From DATAFF01 sp036257595 (GTDB lineage: Bacteria > Pseudomonadota > Alphaproteobacteria > Rhizobiales > Aestuariivirgaceae): DNA of 64,000 bases. Of the stretch, positions 45,015 through 54,719 are shown piece by piece. How positions within the stretch are numbered: position 1 is the first letter of the stretch; each line of letters begins with the position of its first letter. Location: positions 43,998 to 107,997 of the forward strand of contig DATAFF010000135.1 in NCBI GenBank assembly GCA_036257595.1. The letters run 5' to 3'. The position numbers were made by a program, and so were the translations under genes. The notes beneath the pieces are model-generated. The model was not told the DNA's origin and made no database searches. It saw only the letters and a list, made by a program, of their open reading frames with translations.

Positions 45015-46043
45015 ATGCTCGACAAAAGCCGTACCATTCCCCGCTTCGTCTTCCTGCTGCAGCCTGAGTTCCCGATCAACGCCTTCGTGCTGGCGACCGA
45101 GGCGCTGCGCATCGTCAACCAGAACAGCGGCCGCATGCTGGTGAGCGCCGTAACCGTCTCGGAGGACGGTCGCGATGTCAGAGCCAGCAACGGCATGTGG
45201 ATCAAGCCGGACGAGTCGCTGGCCACCATGCCGGCCGCCGAGGTCGTGCTGGTGTTCGAGGGCAATCTGCCGGTCCAGCGCAACACCAGCCGGCTGTTGT
45301 CGGCGCTTCGCGCCGCCGGTCGCCATGGCGCTCTGGTGGCTGGCGTCGACACCGGTGCTTTCGCCCTGGCCCAGGCCGGCCTTCTCGACGACAGCGGCGC
45401 CGCCGTCCATTGGGAGGCTGCCCCGTCCTTTCGCGAGCGCTTCCCCGGGCGAACCACCATCGACCGTTTGTTCCTGGAGAGCCAGGGCATCGCCTCCTGT
45501 GCCGGCGGCGTCGCCACCCTCGATTTCATGCTGACGCTGATCGAGCGGTTCCACGGCCGTGCCTTGGCAGTCGAAGTCGCGGACGCGCTGGTCCACACGC
45601 CGCGGCCGGGCACCTCGCCGCAGCGCCGGGCCGACCAGTCGCGCGAGACCACCCCGGCACTGTCGCGCCGCCTCACCGCGCTCATGGAACGCAATCTCGA
45701 TTTCCCGCTCGCGCCCGCTGCGCTGGCAAGCGAGCTCGGCATCTCGGTGCGCAAGCTCGAGCGCCACTGCCGGCGCATCTATGGCCAGTCGCCGATGCAG
45801 CTCTATCTCAAGGTCAGGCTCCAGGCGGCGCGCAATCTTCTGTTCTACGAGGAGCAGACCATGAAGGACATTGCCGATGCCTGCGGCTTCTCCTACCCCT
45901 CCGTCTTCACCCGCGCCTTCAAGGCCCAGTTCGGCGAGACCCCGCGTGGCTTTCGCCTGGCGCTGCGTCGCCGGCAAGGTCAGACGGTAAGGCCGGAGAT
46001 CGTCCGCCTCACCCGCCGCGACGTCATTTCGCGGGGGGCATGA
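45015..46043 (+). CDS. GlxA-type AraC-family transcriptional regulator
   Basis: A 342-residue regulator with an N-terminal DJ-1/PfpI-like (class I amidotransferase-like) sensor domain, without an obvious active nucleophile motif, and a C-terminal AraC domain. The two helix-turn-helices are seen in LAPAALASELGISVRKLERHCRR in outline and TMKDIADACGFSYPSVFTRAFK, ending FGETPRGFR. It is divergent from the seven-gene catabolic cluster and is the obvious candidate to control it. Its last 20 bases overlap the end of the convergent ABC ATPase gene. Confidence 0.92.
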   Translation: MLDKSRTIPRFVFLLQPEFPINAFVLATEALRIVNQNSGRMLVSAVTVSEDGRDVRASNGMWIKPDESLATMPAAEVVLVFEGNLPVQRNTSRLLSALRAAGRHGALVAGVDTGAFALAQAGLLDDSGAAVHWEAAPSFRERFPGRTTIDRLFLESQGIASCAGGVATLDFMLTLIERFHGRALAVEVADALVHTPRPGTSPQRRADQSRETTPALSRRLTALMERNLDFPLAPAALASELGISVRKLERHCRRIYGQSPMQLYLKVRLQAARNLLFYEEQTMKDIADACGFSYPSVFTRAFKAQFGETPRGFRLALRRRQGQTVRPEIVRLTRRDVISRGA

Positions 46044-48021
46044 GCTCGTCGGGCGGGATGTGGCAGCGGATCGCATGCCTGGCCTCGGCCTCGCTCAACG
46101 GCGGTTCCTCGGTTTCGCAAATCCGGCCGATCTTGCGCGGGCAGCGGCTCTGAAACACGCAGCCCGCCGGCGGCTTGAGCGCGCTCGGGATCTCGCCCTG
46201 AAGTCGGATGCGCCTACCTTGGCTGCCGGCGATGTCAGGAACCGCCGAGAGCAGCGCTGCCGTATAGGGATGTTGCGGTCCGTGAAACACTCGCTCTGCT
46301 GGACCGATCTCGACGATGCGGCCGAGATAGAGCACCGCGATCCGGTCGGCCAGATAGCGGACGACGCTGAGATCATGCGAGATGAAAATGTAGCTCACGG
46401 CCTCCGTCATTTGGAGATCGGCCAGCAGATTGAGGATCGCTGCCTGCACTGACACATCGAGCGCCGAGGTCGGTTCATCGCACACCACCACCTTGGGCTC
46501 GCCGGCAAAGGCCCGCGCAATTGCCACCCGCTGCTTGAGCCCGCCGGACAGCGCCCGCGGCTTTTGCGGCAGATAGCGATCGGGCAATTGCACGCTGTGC
46601 GTCAAAGCGAGCAGCCGCTCCTGCAGCGCCGCGCCGCCGAGCCCTGCGAGCTTGGCGATCGCCCGGCCGATCAGCCGGCGCACCGCATGTGACCGGTTGA
46701 GCGCCGAGTCGGGATTCTGGAACACGATCTGCAGCGCCTTGACATCCTCCGGCGCCCGCCCGCCGATGCGTGACGGCAGGGTTCGGCCGTTCATGCTGAT
46801 GCGGCTCTGCGGATCGGCCGCGGTCAGCCCGAGCAGCGAGCGCGCCAAGGTCGTCTTGCCGCTCCCCGACTCGCCGACCAGCCCCAGCGTTTCCCCTTGA
46901 AGGAGATCGAGCGAAACATCGCGCAACGCCGCCAACGCATGATCGCCGACCCGGTAGGTCTTGCTCAGATTTTCGATCCTGAGGATCGGGCCGGCAGCCG
47001 TAGCTTCGGCCGGAGCGGCCGCAAGCGCCGGCTCGATCCGCGGCAGATCGCCGGCAAGCGCGTGATAATGGCAACGGCTGAACCGTCCCCCGATATCGAT
47101 GAGCGCCGGCTCCTCGAGCCGGCAGCGCTCGGTCGCAAGTGCGCAGCGCGCCGTGAAGATGCAGCCCGGCGGCGCCGCCCCTGGCGCTGGCGGAAAGCCC
47201 GGGATTGTGTCGAGCCGCGCCACGCTTTTGCGCCGTTCCGGCCGTGGCAGGCAGCGCAGCAGCCCGACCGTATAGGGATGGCGCGGCGACTCGAAAAGGC
47301 GGAGCGTCGGCCCCTCCTCCACCAGCCGCCCGGCATAGAGCACGCCGGTCCGCTCGCACAGCCGCGCCACGATCGCCAGATTGTGGCTGATGAACAGAAT
47401 CGCCGTGTCGAATTCGAAACGGAGCTTCTCGATGAGATCGAGAACCTCCGCCTCGACCGTCACATCGAGGCCGGTGGTCGGCTCGTCGAGAATGAGCAGC
47501 GCCGGATTGCGCGCCAGCGCCATGGCGATTGCCACCCGCTGCTGCATGCCGCCCGACAGCTGATGCGGATAGCGCTCCATCACCCGCTGCGGATCGGAGA
47601 TCCGCACCCTGTCGAGCATCTCGGCGCTGCGCGACATGGCCTGTCCGCGCGCCAGGCCGCCAAGCTCGAAGATCTCGGCGATCTGCCGACCGATCCGCAT
47701 CGACGGATTGAGCGCGCGGCCGGGGTCTTGATAGACCATTGCCACCGTGGTCTGGCGCAGCGATCTGAGCTCGCGCGCTCCCATGCTCATCAGGTCCTGT
47801 CCATTGACCACGATCCGTCCTGCCGCCACCTCGCCATTGCGCGGCAGATAGCGTACTGCCGCAAAGGCGGCGGTCGACTTGCCGCAACCGGACTCGCCGA
47901 CCAGCCCATAGGCCTCGCCCCGCTCGATGTGGAACGACAAGCCGCGCAGCACCTTCCGTGCTGTCCCGCGAATCCGATAGGCGACATCGACAGATGAGAA
48001 GGCGAGCGCGTTCTCAGCCAT
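46024..48021 (-). CDS. Fused double ABC ATPase (DppD-DppF type)
   Basis: A 665-residue protein with two full ATPase domains of the peptide/nickel class. Domain 1 has GESGCGKSTAAF, LSGGMQQRVAIAMAL and LLILDEPTTGLDV; domain 2 has GESGSGKTTLAR, LSGGLKQRVAIARAF and VVVCDEPTSALDV. After each comes the peptide-transporter C-terminal cysteine motif (PPGCIFTARCALATERC and PAGCVFQSRCPRK). The start MAENALAF overlaps the permease stop by eight bases. One polypeptide replaces the usual DppD and DppF. It is the last gene of its operon. Confidence 0.93.
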   Translation of the reverse strand: MAENALAFSSVDVAYRIRGTARKVLRGLSFHIERGEAYGLVGESGCGKSTAAFAAVRYLPRNGEVAAGRIVVNGQDLMSMGARELRSLRQTTVAMVYQDPGRALNPSMRIGRQIAEIFELGGLARGQAMSRSAEMLDRVRISDPQRVMERYPHQLSGGMQQRVAIAMALARNPALLILDEPTTGLDVTVEAEVLDLIEKLRFEFDTAILFISHNLAIVARLCERTGVLYAGRLVEEGPTLRLFESPRHPYTVGLLRCLPRPERRKSVARLDTIPGFPPAPGAAPPGCIFTARCALATERCRLEEPALIDIGGRFSRCHYHALAGDLPRIEPALAAAPAEATAAGPILRIENLSKTYRVGDHALAALRDVSLDLLQGETLGLVGESGSGKTTLARSLLGLTAADPQSRISMNGRTLPSRIGGRAPEDVKALQIVFQNPDSALNRSHAVRRLIGRAIAKLAGLGGAALQERLLALTHSVQLPDRYLPQKPRALSGGLKQRVAIARAFAGEPKVVVCDEPTSALDVSVQAAILNLLADLQMTEAVSYIFISHDLSVVRYLADRIAVLYLGRIVEIGPAERVFHGPQHPYTAALLSAVPDIAGSQGRRIRLQGEIPSALKPPAGCVFQSRCPRKIGRICETEEPPLSEAEARHAIRCHIPPDELMPPAK

Positions 48022-48898
48022 TGACCACGCCCTCGATCCCGTCGGCAATCAGATTGACGCCGATCACCAGCGAAGCGATGGCAAGCCCGTCGAACAGCAC
48101 CGTCCACCAATAGCCGCCGCCGATCAGCCCGTAATTGGCCGAGATCGACAGTCCCCAATCGGGCGATGGCGGCTGAATGCCGAAACCGATGAAGCTCAAC
48201 GTCGCGACCGTGAAGATGGCGTAGCCGAGCCGCACCGTCGTCTCGACCAGAATGGGCGGCGCGACATTGGGCAGGATCTCGACGAACATGATATGGAGCG
48301 GCCCTTCCAGCCGCAGCTTTGCCGCCGCCACATAGTCGAGCTCGCGCTCGGCCAGCACCGCCGCTCTGACGGTGCGGGCAATGATCGGCGTGAAGCCGAA
48401 GGCGATGACCAGCACGACCGTGATCTTGGAGGTGCCGAGCGCCACCAGCGCCAGCAATGCCACGATCACCGTCGGCAGCGCCAGCAGGGCATCGACGATC
48501 CGGCTCAGCACCTCATCGACAATCCCGCGCGAATAGCCCATCGCCAGCCCGAGCACCGTGCCGCCCAATGTCCCGAGCAGCGTCGCGAGCGGCGCCACGG
48601 TGAGAATGTCGCGCGATCCGGTGATCACCCGCGAGAACACGTCGCGACCGAGCTGGTCGGTGCCGAACGGATGCTCGCGCGACGGCGGCAGCAGCGTGTT
48701 CAGCATGTCGTCCGCCAGCGGATCATAGGGAACGAGCGCATGGCCGAAGATCGCGCACGCTGCCCAGAAGACGACGATGGCGGCCCCGGTGAGGAAGGTT
48801 GGCGACGACAGCAGCTGGCCCGCGCGCTCCCGCCGCTCCTGCGCCACGGTGGTTTCGGGGGCGGACACCGGGCGTGGTGCAGCCGAGGCGTCGCTCAT
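48014..48898 (-). CDS. ABC transporter permease (DppC type)
   Basis: A 294-residue peptide/nickel-type permease. A typical DppC N-terminus with one helix (FLTGAAIVVFWAACAIFGHAL) is followed by HPFGTDQLGRDVFSRVITGSR and the EAA loop YVAAAKLRLEGPLHIMFVEILPN. The ATG at 48898 overlaps the DppB-type gene by four bases. Substrates could be peptides, opines or glycosides; the sequence alone does not say. Confidence 0.93.
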   Translation of the reverse strand: MSDASAAPRPVSAPETTVAQERRERAGQLLSSPTFLTGAAIVVFWAACAIFGHALVPYDPLADDMLNTLLPPSREHPFGTDQLGRDVFSRVITGSRDILTVAPLATLLGTLGGTVLGLAMGYSRGIVDEVLSRIVDALLALPTVIVALLALVALGTSKITVVLVIAFGFTPIIARTVRAAVLAERELDYVAAAKLRLEGPLHIMFVEILPNVAPPILVETTVRLGYAIFTVATLSFIGFGIQPPSPDWGLSISANYGLIGGGYWWTVLFDGLAIASLVIGVNLIADGIEGVVNG

Positions 48899-49848
48899 TC
48901 CGTCGCCCCGAAGCGGATGCGCGGGTTGAGCCAGGAATAGATGAGATCCGCGAGCAGCGATGCCACCGCGAACACGCAGCCGACCGCCAGCACGCCGGCC
49001 TCGAGCATCGGGAAATCCTTCTTGTTGGCAGCGAGAAAGATGAGGCTGCCGATCCCCTGATAGCGAAACAGCGTCTCGATCACCACGAGACCGCCGATCA
49101 GATAGGCCGTCTGGGTGGCGATCACGCTCACCGTCGGGAGCAGCGCATTGCGCAAGACGTGCCGCCACAACACCGTGCTTTGCGGCAATCCTTTGAGCAC
49201 CGCCGTGCGCGTGTAATCGGCGTCGAGTGCCTCGATCGTGCCGGCCCGCGCCATCCGCGCAATATAGCCGAAAAGAATCAACACCAGCGGAATGGCTGGC
49301 AGAAGCAGGTGATAGAGCTGTCCGAAGAAGCCGGCCCCCGGCGGCCAGGTTGCCGAGATCGGCAGCCATCTCAGCCACACGCCGAAGATCAGGATGAGAA
49401 TGATGCCGGAGACGAACTCCGGCACGATGGTCGCCGACATGCCGGCCACCATGATGCTGCGATCGACCGGCCGCCCGGCATGGAGCGCCGCCAACACCCC
49501 CATGGCGAGGCTGAGCGGCACGACCAGCAGAAACGCCACCGCCGCAAGCTTCGCCGAATTGGCGAGGGCGTTGGCGATGAACGGCGCGACGGGAGCGCGA
49601 TAGGCATAGGAGCGGCCCATGTCGCCCTGGACGAAGCGGCTGATCCAATCGCCATATTGAACGAGAAGGGGACGGTCGGTTCCCATCTCGTGATTGAGCG
49701 CATCGACGGCGCGCTGGTCGGCAAACGGCCCGAGCATCGCCCGCCCGACATTGCCCGGCAGCACCTGGCCGGCGGTGAACACGATGACGCTGAGCAGCCA
49801 CAGCGTGATGAGCGACAGCGCCACCCGCTTGAGGAGGAACCGTGCCAT
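48895..49848 (-). CDS. ABC transporter permease (DppB type)
   Basis: A 317-residue permease with the standard start MARFLLKRVALSLITLWLLS, then ADQRAVDALNHEMGTDRPLLVQYG, the usual DppB periplasmic loop. The EAA loop reads YTRTAVLKGLPQSTVLWRHVLRNAL. It pairs with the DppC-type protein and lies 22 bases behind the binding-protein gene. Confidence 0.93.
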   Translation of the reverse strand: MARFLLKRVALSLITLWLLSVIVFTAGQVLPGNVGRAMLGPFADQRAVDALNHEMGTDRPLLVQYGDWISRFVQGDMGRSYAYRAPVAPFIANALANSAKLAAVAFLLVVPLSLAMGVLAALHAGRPVDRSIMVAGMSATIVPEFVSGIILILIFGVWLRWLPISATWPPGAGFFGQLYHLLLPAIPLVLILFGYIARMARAGTIEALDADYTRTAVLKGLPQSTVLWRHVLRNALLPTVSVIATQTAYLIGGLVVIETLFRYQGIGSLIFLAANKKDFPMLEAGVLAVGCVFAVASLLADLIYSWLNPRIRFGATE

Positions 49849-49870
49849 GGCCGCTCCGGCTCTCTCCTCC

Positions 49871-51532
49871 TCAGCCGATCGTGGCTTTGGCGAGCAGCAG
49901 CTGCCCCATTGCCGTCGTCACGACGCCGCTCATGCCCTTCTTCACCACCGTCAGATAGTCGTAGAAATAGCTGAAGATCACCGGTGTCTCTTCCAGCAGC
50001 AGCCGCTGGATCTTGCCTGCCGTTGCCCGCTGCGCCTCGATGTCGAGGCTCGCAATATAGCTGGTCACCAGCTGGTCATAGTCCTTGTTCTTGAAGTGCG
50101 CGCCATTCCAGGTGCCGTCGCTGCGCAGCGGCGCTGACAGGAAGACGTTGGGCACGCCGCGATGACCGTAATCGGTGATGCCCATGACCGAGTCGAGCCA
50201 GGGCGACTTGCCGTAGACGGCATCGCCGTAATAGGCCCCCTGGTCGAGGACATTGAGATTGATCTTCCCGCCAATCTCCTTGACGGCGTTCTGCACCAGC
50301 ACCGCATAGTCGGGGATCTCGAGAAAGCGCTCGGTGGTAAGCGTAGTCTCGAAACCGTTCGCCATGCCGGCGGCGGCCATCAGCTCCTTTGCCTCGGCAA
50401 TGTTGCGCTCGCGCTGCGGCACGCTCTTGTCGGTCATCGGATAGACCGCTGCGAAGGGACTGTCATTGCCGATCTTGGCGCGGCCTTTCATCAAGCCCTG
50501 GACCAGCTTCGGCCGGTCGAGGGTGAGCGCCACCGCCCGACGCACCCGCGCGTCCTTGAACGGCTCCATGTCGTTGCGCATGTGCAGCTGCTGATGTGCC
50601 GTCGAGGGCAGGCTGATGACCTCGAAGTTGGGATCGTTGAGCACCGCCACGCTTTGCAGCACCGGCGCCTGCAGGATGACGTCGGCCTGCCCGCCCTGGA
50701 GCGCCAGGATCTGCGGCTGGATGTCGGCGAAGAAAGTCGCCTCGACCCGCTCCGGCGCGACCTGGCCGCCCCAGTAGTCGGTATTCCTGACAAAGGACGC
50801 ACCGACTTGCGGCGTGTATTTCTCGAGCTTGAACGGACCCGTCGCGATCATGCTCTGCTCGAAATTGCCGGCATAGTCGGCCGGCAGGATGATCGCATTG
50901 TAATTGTCCGACGATACCAGATACGGGAAGCTGCCATTTGCGGCATCGAGATGGAACGCGACGGTGTGGTCGTCGACCTTGCGGGTGCCGCCCTTCGACA
51001 AATAGCCGGTGAAGGCCGACAACGCATTCGAGCCATTGGCCGGATCGGCAAGCCGGTCGATGCTGGCAACCACGTCGTCCGCCGTCAGCGGCTTGCCATT
51101 GTGGAATTTCACCCCCTGCCGCAGCTTGAAAGTCCACACCGTGCCGTCCTTGTTGGGGCTCCAGCTCTCGGCCAGCATCGGCTCGAGCGTCAGATCGTTG
51201 CGGTCGAAGCACAGGAAATCGCCGACATAGGACAGGATGGCGAGCCCGGGGCCATCGGCGATCTTGACCGGGTCGATGGCACTCGCCGGAGCGTTCTGCG
51301 CCACTCGGATGGTGCCGCCCGTTCCGGCAGCGCGCGCCGATCGTGGCCCGGCAATGAGCCCGACGCTTCCGGCGATGGTGCCCAGCGTCGTCAGGCTCAA
51401 GCCCAGGCAGCTACCATGACGCATGAACTCGCGGCGGCTCAGCCGGCCGGCAAGCAGGCTGTCGATGAGCTGATTATGCACCTCGCCATGGGTGCGCCGG
51501 AAAAGCTCGATAAGCGCGTGGCTGGGTTTCAT
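49871..51532 (-). CDS. Tat-exported peptide/nickel-type ABC substrate-binding protein
   Basis: A 553-residue SBP family 5 protein. Export is by a twin-arginine signal, LSRREFMRHGSCLGLSLTTL, placed after 30 N-terminal residues (MKPSHALIELFRRTHGEV). The mature part shows LEPMLAESWSPNKDGTVWTFKLRQGVKFHNG in outline, the family signature. GGGAG lies seven bases before the ATG. It is the first gene of the importer operon. A Tat signal suggests folding in the cytoplasm before export, unusual but known for this class. Confidence 0.92.
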   Translation of the reverse strand: MKPSHALIELFRRTHGEVHNQLIDSLLAGRLSRREFMRHGSCLGLSLTTLGTIAGSVGLIAGPRSARAAGTGGTIRVAQNAPASAIDPVKIADGPGLAILSYVGDFLCFDRNDLTLEPMLAESWSPNKDGTVWTFKLRQGVKFHNGKPLTADDVVASIDRLADPANGSNALSAFTGYLSKGGTRKVDDHTVAFHLDAANGSFPYLVSSDNYNAIILPADYAGNFEQSMIATGPFKLEKYTPQVGASFVRNTDYWGGQVAPERVEATFFADIQPQILALQGGQADVILQAPVLQSVAVLNDPNFEVISLPSTAHQQLHMRNDMEPFKDARVRRAVALTLDRPKLVQGLMKGRAKIGNDSPFAAVYPMTDKSVPQRERNIAEAKELMAAAGMANGFETTLTTERFLEIPDYAVLVQNAVKEIGGKINLNVLDQGAYYGDAVYGKSPWLDSVMGITDYGHRGVPNVFLSAPLRSDGTWNGAHFKNKDYDQLVTSYIASLDIEAQRATAGKIQRLLLEETPVIFSYFYDYLTVVKKGMSGVVTTAMGQLLLAKATIG

Positions 51533-51606
51533 ACTGGTCTCCCATGATAAACTCGTGGGAGAACTATGAAACGCCAGACGGAGTTCTGCCAAGTCGATTT
51601 GGCTGG

Positions 51607-52107
51607 TTAGGGCGACGGCCGCACCGCCGGCTGGGCTTTGCTCCGCCCGCGACCGATCGGCGCGGCGGCGGCGAGCCTGCCCAGCAGGACGCAAAGCGCT
51701 ATCATCGTCAAGCCGACGGCGAGCGGCGCCAGGAGAAAGGTCCAGTCGGCCGCCTGGGTCATCACCACGAAGGTCCCGATCGAGGCCGGCGGGTGCAGCA
51801 TGTCGAGCGACAGCATCAGGAACACGGCGCCGCACACCGCCAGCGCCAGTGCCGACGGCCCGGCCCCGAGCAGCTTGAACACGATGAGGCCGACGATGGC
51901 CGAGATCAGATGCCCACCGATCACCGCCCGCAGACGCGCCGCCGGAGTGCCGGGCATGGTCGCCAGCAGGACCAGCGAAGCGGTGAAGGGAACAAGGGTG
52001 AGTGCGACGCCGCCTGATGCTGCGAGGGCCGCCATGGCCCCGACGCTGGCGCCGGCAAGAATGGCACGCAAGGCGTGGGCGCGAAGCCCACTGGACACAA
52101 CAAACAT
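51607..52107 (-). CDS. HPP family membrane protein
   Basis: A 166-residue integral membrane protein with about four to five helices. The family motif is LDMLHPPASIGTF near residue 100. Some HPP proteins import nitrite into plastids and cyanobacteria; bacterial roles are mostly unknown. It is monocistronic. The gaps to its neighbours (51533-51606 and 52108-52273) hold no clear feature. Confidence 0.85.
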   Translation of the reverse strand: MFVVSSGLRAHALRAILAGASVGAMAALAASGGVALTLVPFTASLVLLATMPGTPAARLRAVIGGHLISAIVGLIVFKLLGAGPSALALAVCGAVFLMLSLDMLHPPASIGTFVVMTQAADWTFLLAPLAVGLTMIALCVLLGRLAAAAPIGRGRSKAQPAVRPSP

Positions 52108-52273
52108 GACTGCCCCCCGGCTAGGTGAACTGGGCGCCCCAAGAGCGCCTTGCCCCCTTTTAGCCTGAATCGAGACGCTTCAGCAACCCTGAGATGAAGC
52201 CTGAGTGCGATCATTGGTTACGCGGCCAAAGTCGCGGCTGGAAACGCTGTCGGAGCGCGTCCATCATGCGGTC

Positions 52274-53317
52274 ATGACCGGAACGGCTACCATCGAGTGC
52301 CGCAATCTCTACAAGATCTTTGGACCGAGACCCAAGGAAGCCCTCGCCGCCTTGCGCGAGAATGGCCTCGGCAAGCCCGACGTCAAGGCGAAGTACGACA
52401 GTGTCGTCGGTGTCCACGACGTCAGCTTCTCGGTCGAGCGGGGCGAGGTTTTTTGCATCATGGGGCTGTCAGGCAGCGGCAAGTCGACGCTCGTCAGGCA
52501 CATCAACCGGCTGGTCGAGCCGACCGCCGGCAGCATCTTCATCCAGGGCGAGGATATTGGCCTCAAATCGCGCCGCGCCATGCGCAAGCTCAGGGCCGAG
52601 AAGATCGGCATGGTGTTTCAGAACTTCGCCCTGCTGCCGCATTTGAACGTCGTCGACAATGTCGCACTCGGCCTCGAGCTGCGCAGCCTGCCGCGCGACG
52701 AGCGGATCGCCACGGCAAGGCGCAAGCTGGCCCTGGTGCATCTGTCGGAATGGGACGAGGCCTGGCCGGAGGAGCTGTCCGGCGGCATGCAGCAGCGCGT
52801 CGGCCTAGCCCGGGCGCTGGCGAGCGATCCCGACATCCTGTTGATGGACGAGCCGTTCAGCGCGCTTGATCCGCTGATCCGCCGCCAGCTCCAGGACCTG
52901 TTCATCGATCTGTCGCGCCAGATGCGCAAGACCACCGTGTTCATCACCCATGATCTCGCCGAGGCGATCCGGATCGGCCACCGCATCGGCATCATGCGCG
53001 ACGGCCGCATGGTCCAGGTCGGCACTCCGAGCGAAATCGTGAACCGGCCGAAGGACGACTATGTGAAAGCGTTCGTTCAAGGCATTTCCCGGCTAACCAT
53101 CCTGGCGGCCGCCGACATCATGGAACCGCTGGGTGGGGATGATGCTGCACTGGCCGCCGAGCAGCATTGGCCGGTTCGTCGGCCGACCGCCCTGCTCGAT
53201 GAATTGATCGACTTGACGGCAGAGAGCGATCTGCCGATCCTCATAAGCGATGGCGACGGCAAGCCCGTCGGCATCGTCAGGCGGCGCGTTTTGTTGCGGA
53301 GTATCCAGGGGAAGTGA
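52274..53317 (+). CDS. Betaine/proline-type ABC transporter ATP-binding protein (ProV-like)
   Basis: A 347-residue ATPase of the glycine betaine/L-proline class. The start MTGTATIECRNLYKIFG is followed by the ProV-type insert KEALAALRENGLGKPDVKAK. Walker A is MGLSGSGKSTLVRHINRL, the signature is LSGGMQQRVGLARAL, Walker B is ILLMDEPFSALDPLIR. The C-terminus has only one degenerate CBS-like stretch (DLPILISDGDGKPVGIVRR) in place of two full CBS repeats. It opens an operon with the permease and binding protein. Confidence 0.92.
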   Translation: MTGTATIECRNLYKIFGPRPKEALAALRENGLGKPDVKAKYDSVVGVHDVSFSVERGEVFCIMGLSGSGKSTLVRHINRLVEPTAGSIFIQGEDIGLKSRRAMRKLRAEKIGMVFQNFALLPHLNVVDNVALGLELRSLPRDERIATARRKLALVHLSEWDEAWPEELSGGMQQRVGLARALASDPDILLMDEPFSALDPLIRRQLQDLFIDLSRQMRKTTVFITHDLAEAIRIGHRIGIMRDGRMVQVGTPSEIVNRPKDDYVKAFVQGISRLTILAAADIMEPLGGDDAALAAEQHWPVRRPTALLDELIDLTAESDLPILISDGDGKPVGIVRRRVLLRSIQGK

Positions 53318-53324
53318 CGGTGAC

Positions 53325-54692
53325 GTGACCCCTTCGACGGACGAGGTGATCGTCGTCCAAGGTCCCCTGCCTGATCGGCTGCGGAACCGGGAGGCGGCTG
53401 TCGCTGTCCCGGCCGACAGCGCCGCCGCAGCCGTCATCCAGCCGGCAGCACCGGCCACGACTCCCCGCCACCGCTTCACCGAATCCTTCATCCTCGGCCC
53501 GGTCTGGCTTGCCGCCCGCGGCCTCTGGTATCTTTTTGTGGTCGCCGCCATTGGCGAGCTGGTCGGCCTCGTCACCGCCGGCTCCGCCATCAGACGCATT
53601 CTCGCCGGCACCCCGGGCGGCCCTGCCCTTCTCGTTCTCGGCATCGCCGTCATTGTGCTGCTCAGGACCGCCTTCGCCATCATCGCGGTCCGGCCGCGCC
53701 TGCTGCAGCTCGCGAGCCACGACGATGCGGCAGCCCAGCAACGCCGGCGAATGGCGCTTGGCACAACGGTGCTTGTCGTCGCCTATGTGCTGACGCTCTG
53801 GCGTTTCCTCGGGCCGGCACTGTGGCAGCCACTGACCACCTTCCCCGCGCCTCCCGCGCTTGCACCGCAGGTCGCCAAGGCGATCGATGCCGCCGTCAAA
53901 TGGGCGATCGTCAGCTTCGGGGCATTTTTCGAGGCGATCCGCTTCTGCGTCTTCTGGCTTCTCACCGGCATCGAAGCCGCCTTTGTGGTCACGCCCTGGC
54001 CGGTGACGGTGATCTTCCTGCTCCTCATCGCCTGGCGGGCCGGCGGCCTCGGCGTCCTGGCTTTCGCGGCGGGCTCGCTCGCCTATCTCGGGCTCTTCGG
54101 CTTTTGGGAGAAGAGCATGTCGACGCTCGCGCTCGTCGCCACCTCGGTGATCGTCTGCGTCGCCTTCGGCGTGCCGCTCGGCATCCTCTGCGCCAAGTCG
54201 AGGCGCTCCAACGCGGTGATCGAGCCCATTCTCGATGTCATGCAGACGCTTCCCACTTTCGTCTACCTCATTCCGGCGGTGGCCTTCTTCTCGATCGGCA
54301 AGCCGCCGGGCGTCCTTGCGACCGTCATTTTCGCCATGCCGCCGATGATCCGCCTGACCTCGCTCGGAATCCGCCAGGTGCCGCAGACCGTGAAGGAGGC
54401 CGCGCTCGCCTATGGCGCGGGTCCCCTTCAGCTCATGGCCAAGGTCGAGCTGCCGCTCGCCATTCCCTCGATTCTCACCGGCACCAACCAGGTCATCATG
54501 ATGAGCCTGTCCATGGTGGTGATTGCCGGCCTGATCGGTGCCGGCGGCCTCGGTCTCGATGTCATCCGCGCCCTCAACTTTCTACAGACCGGCCAGGGCT
54601 TCCTGGCCGGGATCGCCATCGTGCTCATGGCCATGATGCTCGACCGCATCGTCCGCGGTTCCAAGAATGCCGGGCGAGGAAGACGACAATAG
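53325..54692 (+). CDS. Betaine/proline-type ABC transporter permease (ProW-like)
   Basis: About 455 residues with a GTG start eight bases after the ATPase gene; an in-frame ATG at 53250 lies inside that gene and is rejected. The C-terminal half is a ProW permease: ILDVMQTLPTFVYLIPAVAFF and the EAA loop EAALAYGAGPLQLMAKVELPLAIPS in outline, then GAGGLGLDVIRALNFLQTGQGF. The N-terminal 200 residues add several helices and a soluble alanine-rich start, longer than E. coli ProW (354). Confidence 0.9.
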   Translation: MTPSTDEVIVVQGPLPDRLRNREAAVAVPADSAAAAVIQPAAPATTPRHRFTESFILGPVWLAARGLWYLFVVAAIGELVGLVTAGSAIRRILAGTPGGPALLVLGIAVIVLLRTAFAIIAVRPRLLQLASHDDAAAQQRRRMALGTTVLVVAYVLTLWRFLGPALWQPLTTFPAPPALAPQVAKAIDAAVKWAIVSFGAFFEAIRFCVFWLLTGIEAAFVVTPWPVTVIFLLLIAWRAGGLGVLAFAAGSLAYLGLFGFWEKSMSTLALVATSVIVCVAFGVPLGILCAKSRRSNAVIEPILDVMQTLPTFVYLIPAVAFFSIGKPPGVLATVIFAMPPMIRLTSLGIRQVPQTVKEAALAYGAGPLQLMAKVELPLAIPSILTGTNQVIMMSLSMVVIAGLIGAGGLGLDVIRALNFLQTGQGFLAGIAIVLMAMMLDRIVRGSKNAGRGRRQ

Positions 54693-54719
54693 TGTGAGCG
54701 AACTGGGAGGAGAAGACCG

